DNA from: an uncultured Paracoccaceae bacterium
GTDB lineage: Bacteria > Pseudomonadota > Alphaproteobacteria > Rhodobacterales > Rhodobacteraceae
Length of the DNA: 64,000 nt
Reading direction: 5' to 3'
Assembly (NCBI GenBank): GCA_947496535.1
Contig: CANMDE010000007.1
Coordinates: 1-64,000, forward strand
In this document: positions 60,653 to 64,000 of the stretch, piece after piece
Layout of the letters: every line of letters begins with the position of its first letter
Position numbering within the stretch: position 1 is the first letter of the stretch
Program-made: the position numbers and the translations under genes
Notes under the pieces: generated by a model
What the model saw: only the letters and a program-made list of their open reading frames with translations
Told to the model about the DNA's origin: nothing
Databases searched by the model: none

Positions 60653-60729
60653 GCCCGGCAAAGCCGGGCAGCGCCCGGACCTCCCCCATGGGGAGGGCGC
60701 TTTCGCACCCACCCCGAGATCCGGGCGCT
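60653..60729. repeat. REP-like composite palindrome
   Basis: Three nested inverted repeats: GCCCGGC-AAA-GCCGGGC (60,653-60,669), AGCGCCCGGA (60,670-60,679) with TCCGGGCGCT (60,720-60,729), and inside that CCTCCCC-x-ATGGGGAGG (60,680-60,696). Rhodobacteraceae genomes contain many such GC-rich intergenic units. They are the type of structure RAYT transposases recognise, and a RAYT gene is present at 28,503. It lies in the 410-bp gap upstream of the KAS III gene, where no other feature is seen; 60,730-60,917 is empty apart from a purine-rich stretch. Confidence 0.65.
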
Positions 60730-60917
60730 GACCTTGTGGAATTTAAAAGACGAACAAACTGTTTTGTGGGGCAAAAGGTTCGCGATAAGGGCACTGTGAT
60801 TTGCACTACGTCCAATAACAGCGTCTGTCGGCTGCGCGGACATTGTTGCCCTTGGCGAAGCGGATGGCGGAACGAACTGCGCTTGCTTCTGACGAAATTG
60901 CACATAGGTTTAACAGC

Positions 60918-61265
60918 ATGAAAAAAGCCATGATAGTTGTTTCGTTTTTGATTTTGTTGGGCTTACTGGCATATCAAACATTGATTGCTTGGGATGTCCG
61001 AAATGTAAGAGATTCTGGACGCTCGTTCGGTTACTTCATGAGAGATGCTGCTGCCCGAAATTGTTTGACGAAAGAAACACTTATTCAATTAGCGGTGGAA
61101 CGAAACTGGGACTATGAAGATGCGCGACAGCCGGTCTATCGCTCATTTGCGCCAGATGAATATGCAGAAACTTTGAGAGTCTTCATGGAACCGCAACTCA
61201 ATTTCGTAAAAGAGCCTGGCGTAAGGTTTTTCTTTGACAGCAATGGTTGCCTAATCGATGAATGA
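60918..61265 (+). CDS. Small membrane-anchored hypothetical protein
   Basis: 115 residues. MKKAMIVVSFLILLGLLAYQ TLIAW is a single N-terminal membrane anchor. The remainder is soluble and periplasmic by the positive-inside rule (RDSGRSFGYFMRDAAARNCL, WDYEDARQPVYRSFAPDEYA, VRFFFDSNGCLIDE), with two cysteines. I do not recognise it. Base composition is AT-richer than neighbours. ATG 60918 is the first in-frame methionine at the hydrophobic stretch; longer open frame to 60,843 is polar and less likely. Confidence 0.6.
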   Translation: MKKAMIVVSFLILLGLLAYQTLIAWDVRNVRDSGRSFGYFMRDAAARNCLTKETLIQLAVERNWDYEDARQPVYRSFAPDEYAETLRVFMEPQLNFVKEPGVRFFFDSNGCLIDE

Positions 61266-61357
61266 GCTTCTCTAACCATCCTTTTGAGGTACTTGCCCTC
61301 TAACAAAATGGGCTCAAATTCCGCCACTGCATTTGCGGGTCCGGTAAAAACTTACCA

Positions 61358-64000
61358 TCACCCCTGTAACGACCTCACCCCAACATCCCCTTCTTCCCGT
61401 GCCTGCATCGCCAGCACCGCGGCATGTGACGCGGCGGCGGTCGTGAAATATGGGATTTTGCCGTAGAGGGCGACGGCGCGGATGTCTCGGCTGTCCTCGA
61501 CCGCCTGCGCGCTTTCAGTCGTGTTGAAAACCAACCCGATATGCCCGTCCTTGAGCCGGTCAACGATGGTCAGCCCGCCCTCATAGACCTTGTTGACCGT
61601 TTCGCAAGCCACGTCATGCGAGGATAGCCAGGCGGCGGTGCCCCGTGTGGCCACAATATCGAACCCAAGTTGCAAAAGCGTTTTGGAGGCCTCGATCATA
61701 TCCGCGGTCTTGTCGGCATCCTTGATCGAAATGAACACCGTCCCTTCGCTGGGCAATTGCGTGCCCGCACCCATCTGCGCCTTGAGGAACGCGCGCGGGA
61801 AGGACCGATCCCAGCCCATGACTTCGCCAGTAGACCGCATTTCGGGGCCAAGGATCGTATCAACACCGGGGAAGCGGGCGAAGGGCAGCACGGCCTCTTT
61901 CACGCTGAACCACGGTGTCTGCGGATCGGCCAGGGTGAACGGGTCCGCTTGCGGCAGCGCCTGCATTGGGTCGTCCATCTCTGGATACGGGTCGCGCAGT
62001 GGGAAGTTCGACAGCGGTTCGCCAGCCATCAACCGCGCGGCAATCGAAGCGATAGCGGAATCCGTCGCCTTGGCCACAAACGGCACGGTGCGGGATGCAC
62101 GCGGGTTCACCTCGATCAGATAGACAGTCTCGTCCTTGACGGCGAACTGCACGTTCATCAGGCCCACAACGCCCAACGCCCTGGCCAACGCCTCGGTCTG
62201 TTTTCTGATCTCGGCAATCATTGCGTCCGACAGTGAATGCGGCGGCAAGGAACACGCACTATCGCCGGAATGTACGCCAGCCTCTTCAATATGTTGCATG
62301 ATGCCAGCGACATGAGTGTTTTTGCCGTCAGACAGGCAATCCACATCCACCTCAACCGCGCCACTAAGATAGCTGTCGAGCAGCACGGGGCTGTCACCGG
62401 ACACGACGACAGCCTCAGAGATATACCGCTCCAGCTGCGCCTGATCGCGCACGATCTCCATGGCGCGTCCACCCAAAACGTAAGAGGGGCGGATAACCAG
62501 TGGAAACCCGATATCTGCGGCGATTTCAAAGGCTTCTGCGTCCGTATGCGCAATCCCGTTGACCGGCTGCTTAAGATCAAGCCGGTTCACAAGGTCCTGA
62601 AACCGCTCACGATCCTCGGCCAGATCAATGGCGTCAGGCGTCGTCCCAAGAATGGGAATGCCCGCATCGTTCAGCGCATTGGCGAGCTTCAGCGGTGTCT
62701 GCCCGCCGAACTGGACGATGACACCGTGCAGCGTACCGTTTTCCTGCTCGGCCCGCAGAATTTCCATGACGTGTTCATAGGTCAGCGGTTCGAAATAAAG
62801 CCGGTCAGAGGTGTCATAATCGGTGCTAACCGTCTCGGGGTTGCAGTTGATCATGATCGTTTCATAGTCCTGATCAGTCAGGGCGAAACAGGCGTGACAG
62901 CAGCAATAATCGAACTCGATCCCTTGCCCGATCCGGTTGGGGCCGCCGCCAAGGATAACCACTTTTTTGCGATCCGACGGCCGCGCTTCGCATTCAACCT
63001 CGCCCATAACAGGGTTTTCGTAGGTGGAGTACATATAAGGCGTCTGCGCTTCGAATTCGGCCCCACAGGTATCAATCCGCTTAAAGACGGCCGTGACACC
63101 AAGGTTGTGGCGGGCGCGGCGGATCTGATCTTCATCCCGCCCGGTCAGCTTTGCCAGACGCGCATCGGTGAAGCCCATCATCTTGATATGCCGCAAACCA
63201 TCCTCAGTCACGGGCAGGCCATTCTGGCCGATTTCCGCCTCCATCTCGATGATCTCGCGAATACGGGAAAGGAACCATGGGTCGTATGCGGTGACGGCGT
63301 GGATGTCGTCATTCGACAGCCCATGCCGCATGGCTTGTGCAATCACCCGCAACCGGTCCGGGGTTTGTTTGGCGAGTGCCTTGGTGATGGCGGCAGTGTC
63401 AGGCGCGCCGGGGATGTCGATGTCGTCAAATCCGGTCAGACCGGTTTCCATCGACGCCAGCGCCTTTTGCAGTGACTCGTGGATGGTGCGGCCAATAGCC
63501 ATGGCCTCTCCCACCGATTTCATCGCCGTGGTCAGGTACGGCTCAGACCCTGCGAATTTTTCAAAGGCGAAGCGCGGGATTTTGGTGACGACGTAGTCGA
63601 TTGTCGGCTCAAACGACGCAGGTGTGACGCCTGTGATGTCGTTGTCGAGTTCATCCAGCGTGTAACCCACCGCCAGCTTTGCGGCGATCTTTGCAATCGG
63701 GAAACCTGTCGCTTTGGACGCTAGCGCTGACGACCGCGACACACGCGGGTTCATCTCGATCACAACCATGCGCCCGTCGGCAGGGTTCACGGCCCATTGC
63801 ACATTGGACCCGCCGGTCTCGACGCCGATTTCGCGCAGCACGTTGATGCTGTGCGTCCGCATGATCTGGTATTCTTTGTCCGTCAGCGTCAGGGCAGGGG
63901 CGACGGTGATACTGTCGCCCGTATGAACGCCCATCGGGTCCACGTTTTCGATGGCACAGACAATGATGGCGTTATCGGCCTTGTCGCGGACGACTTCCAT
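61358..64000 (-). CDS. carB: Carbamoyl-phosphate synthase large chain (C-terminal 880 residues; continues beyond the window)
   Basis: 880 residues read from the right window edge; the full protein is normally about 1,070-1,100, so roughly 200 N-terminal residues lie beyond 64,000. Visible: end of the first ATP-grasp domain ([40 protein letters not shown]), the oligomerisation domain, the second ATP-grasp domain ([60 protein letters not shown]) and the C-terminal allosteric MGS-like domain ([31 protein letters not shown]). It makes carbamoyl phosphate for arginine and pyrimidines. carA is not in view. Confidence 0.96.
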   Translation of the reverse strand: MEVVRDKADNAIIVCAIENVDPMGVHTGDSITVAPALTLTDKEYQIMRTHSINVLREIGVETGGSNVQWAVNPADGRMVVIEMNPRVSRSSALASKATGFPIAKIAAKLAVGYTLDELDNDITGVTPASFEPTIDYVVTKIPRFAFEKFAGSEPYLTTAMKSVGEAMAIGRTIHESLQKALASMETGLTGFDDIDIPGAPDTAAITKALAKQTPDRLRVIAQAMRHGLSNDDIHAVTAYDPWFLSRIREIIEMEAEIGQNGLPVTEDGLRHIKMMGFTDARLAKLTGRDEDQIRRARHNLGVTAVFKRIDTCGAEFEAQTPYMYSTYENPVMGEVECEARPSDRKKVVILGGGPNRIGQGIEFDYCCCHACFALTDQDYETIMINCNPETVSTDYDTSDRLYFEPLTYEHVMEILRAEQENGTLHGVIVQFGGQTPLKLANALNDAGIPILGTTPDAIDLAEDRERFQDLVNRLDLKQPVNGIAHTDAEAFEIAADIGFPLVIRPSYVLGGRAMEIVRDQAQLERYISEAVVVSGDSPVLLDSYLSGAVEVDVDCLSDGKNTHVAGIMQHIEEAGVHSGDSACSLPPHSLSDAMIAEIRKQTEALARALGVVGLMNVQFAVKDETVYLIEVNPRASRTVPFVAKATDSAIASIAARLMAGEPLSNFPLRDPYPEMDDPMQALPQADPFTLADPQTPWFSVKEAVLPFARFPGVDTILGPEMRSTGEVMGWDRSFPRAFLKAQMGAGTQLPSEGTVFISIKDADKTADMIEASKTLLQLGFDIVATRGTAAWLSSHDVACETVNKVYEGGLTIVDRLKDGHIGLVFNTTESAQAVEDSRDIRAVALYGKIPYFTTAAASHAAVLAMQAREEGDVGVRSLQG

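Noticed and set aside
1..64000. CRISPR arrays, prophage modules, biosynthetic clusters, toxin-antitoxin pairs
   Set aside because: I looked for repeated 25-40 bp units with spacers, for phage structural or lysis genes and for paired small toxin/antitoxin frames; none could be supported.

Overview
The window is a stretch of alphaproteobacterial chromosome. It is moderately GC-rich by eye and most likely comes from a marine Rhodobacteraceae (Roseobacter-type) bacterium. The gene families point there: a Fur-family Irr regulator divergent from fabA-fabB-fabI, a phosphatidylcholine synthase, a DUF1194 protein, a DUF484-xerC pair, a RidA/oxidase/PotABCD-type catabolic operon, and family-type intergenic repeats. 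Species cannot be fixed from the sequence alone.

Positions 1 to about 13,070 look like accessory DNA. The left 0.9 kb is decayed: a membrane-protein tail, a truncated IS1182-like transposase and a 17-bp inverted repeat pair. A DUF1963 protein and a fragment of an HxlR-like regulator follow. Next is one long minus-strand operon (11,045 down to 2,857): periplasmic binding protein, ATPase, two permeases, a DAO-family oxidase, a ferredoxin-like [2Fe-2S] subunit, a flavoprotein with a BFD-like cluster, RidA, and a second DAO-family oxidase. A divergent LysR regulator (11,169) probably controls it. The layout suggests uptake and oxidative deamination or cleavage of an imino or secondary-amine compound (opine, hydroxyproline or sarcosine type), with RidA clearing reactive imines. 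To its right lie a wrecked glutathionyl-hydroquinone reductase gene, an intact tRNA-Gly(TCC) and, 87 bp beyond it, the 3' end of a second tRNA-Gly, which looks like an integration or deletion scar.

From 13,077 to 64,000 the content is mostly core: an ABC exporter, acyl-CoA synthetase, a 3-hydroxyisobutyrate dehydrogenase relative, gnd, a Ca2+/cation antiporter, a complete IS110/IS1111-type insertion sequence (about 20,672-22,040), a secreted hydrolase facing an AraC-type membrane regulator, fabIBA/irr, a RAYT transposase, a glycosyltransferase-like protein, miaB, a prolyl oligopeptidase, trpA and ychF. Then come a radical-SAM plus DUF4130 DNA-metabolism pair preceded by a LexA box, tRNA-Ser(GCT), gloA, DUF1194, a split DMT exporter, rpsD, hisC-tyrC-extensin, ileS, ogt, pcs, xerC-DUF484, an AbrB-type membrane protein, a transaldolase-like aldolase, lysE, priA, tdk, arsH, a KAS III enzyme and carB (cut by the right edge).

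The points most worth a second look are the SOS-type box in front of the radical-SAM/DUF4130 operon, the IS1111 element whose non-coding end carries an 11-nt copy of its own right junction, the uncharacterised oxidase/transport operon with two catalytic beta-type subunits, the tRNA-Gly scar, and an ileS editing-domain segment with foreign-looking codon use.
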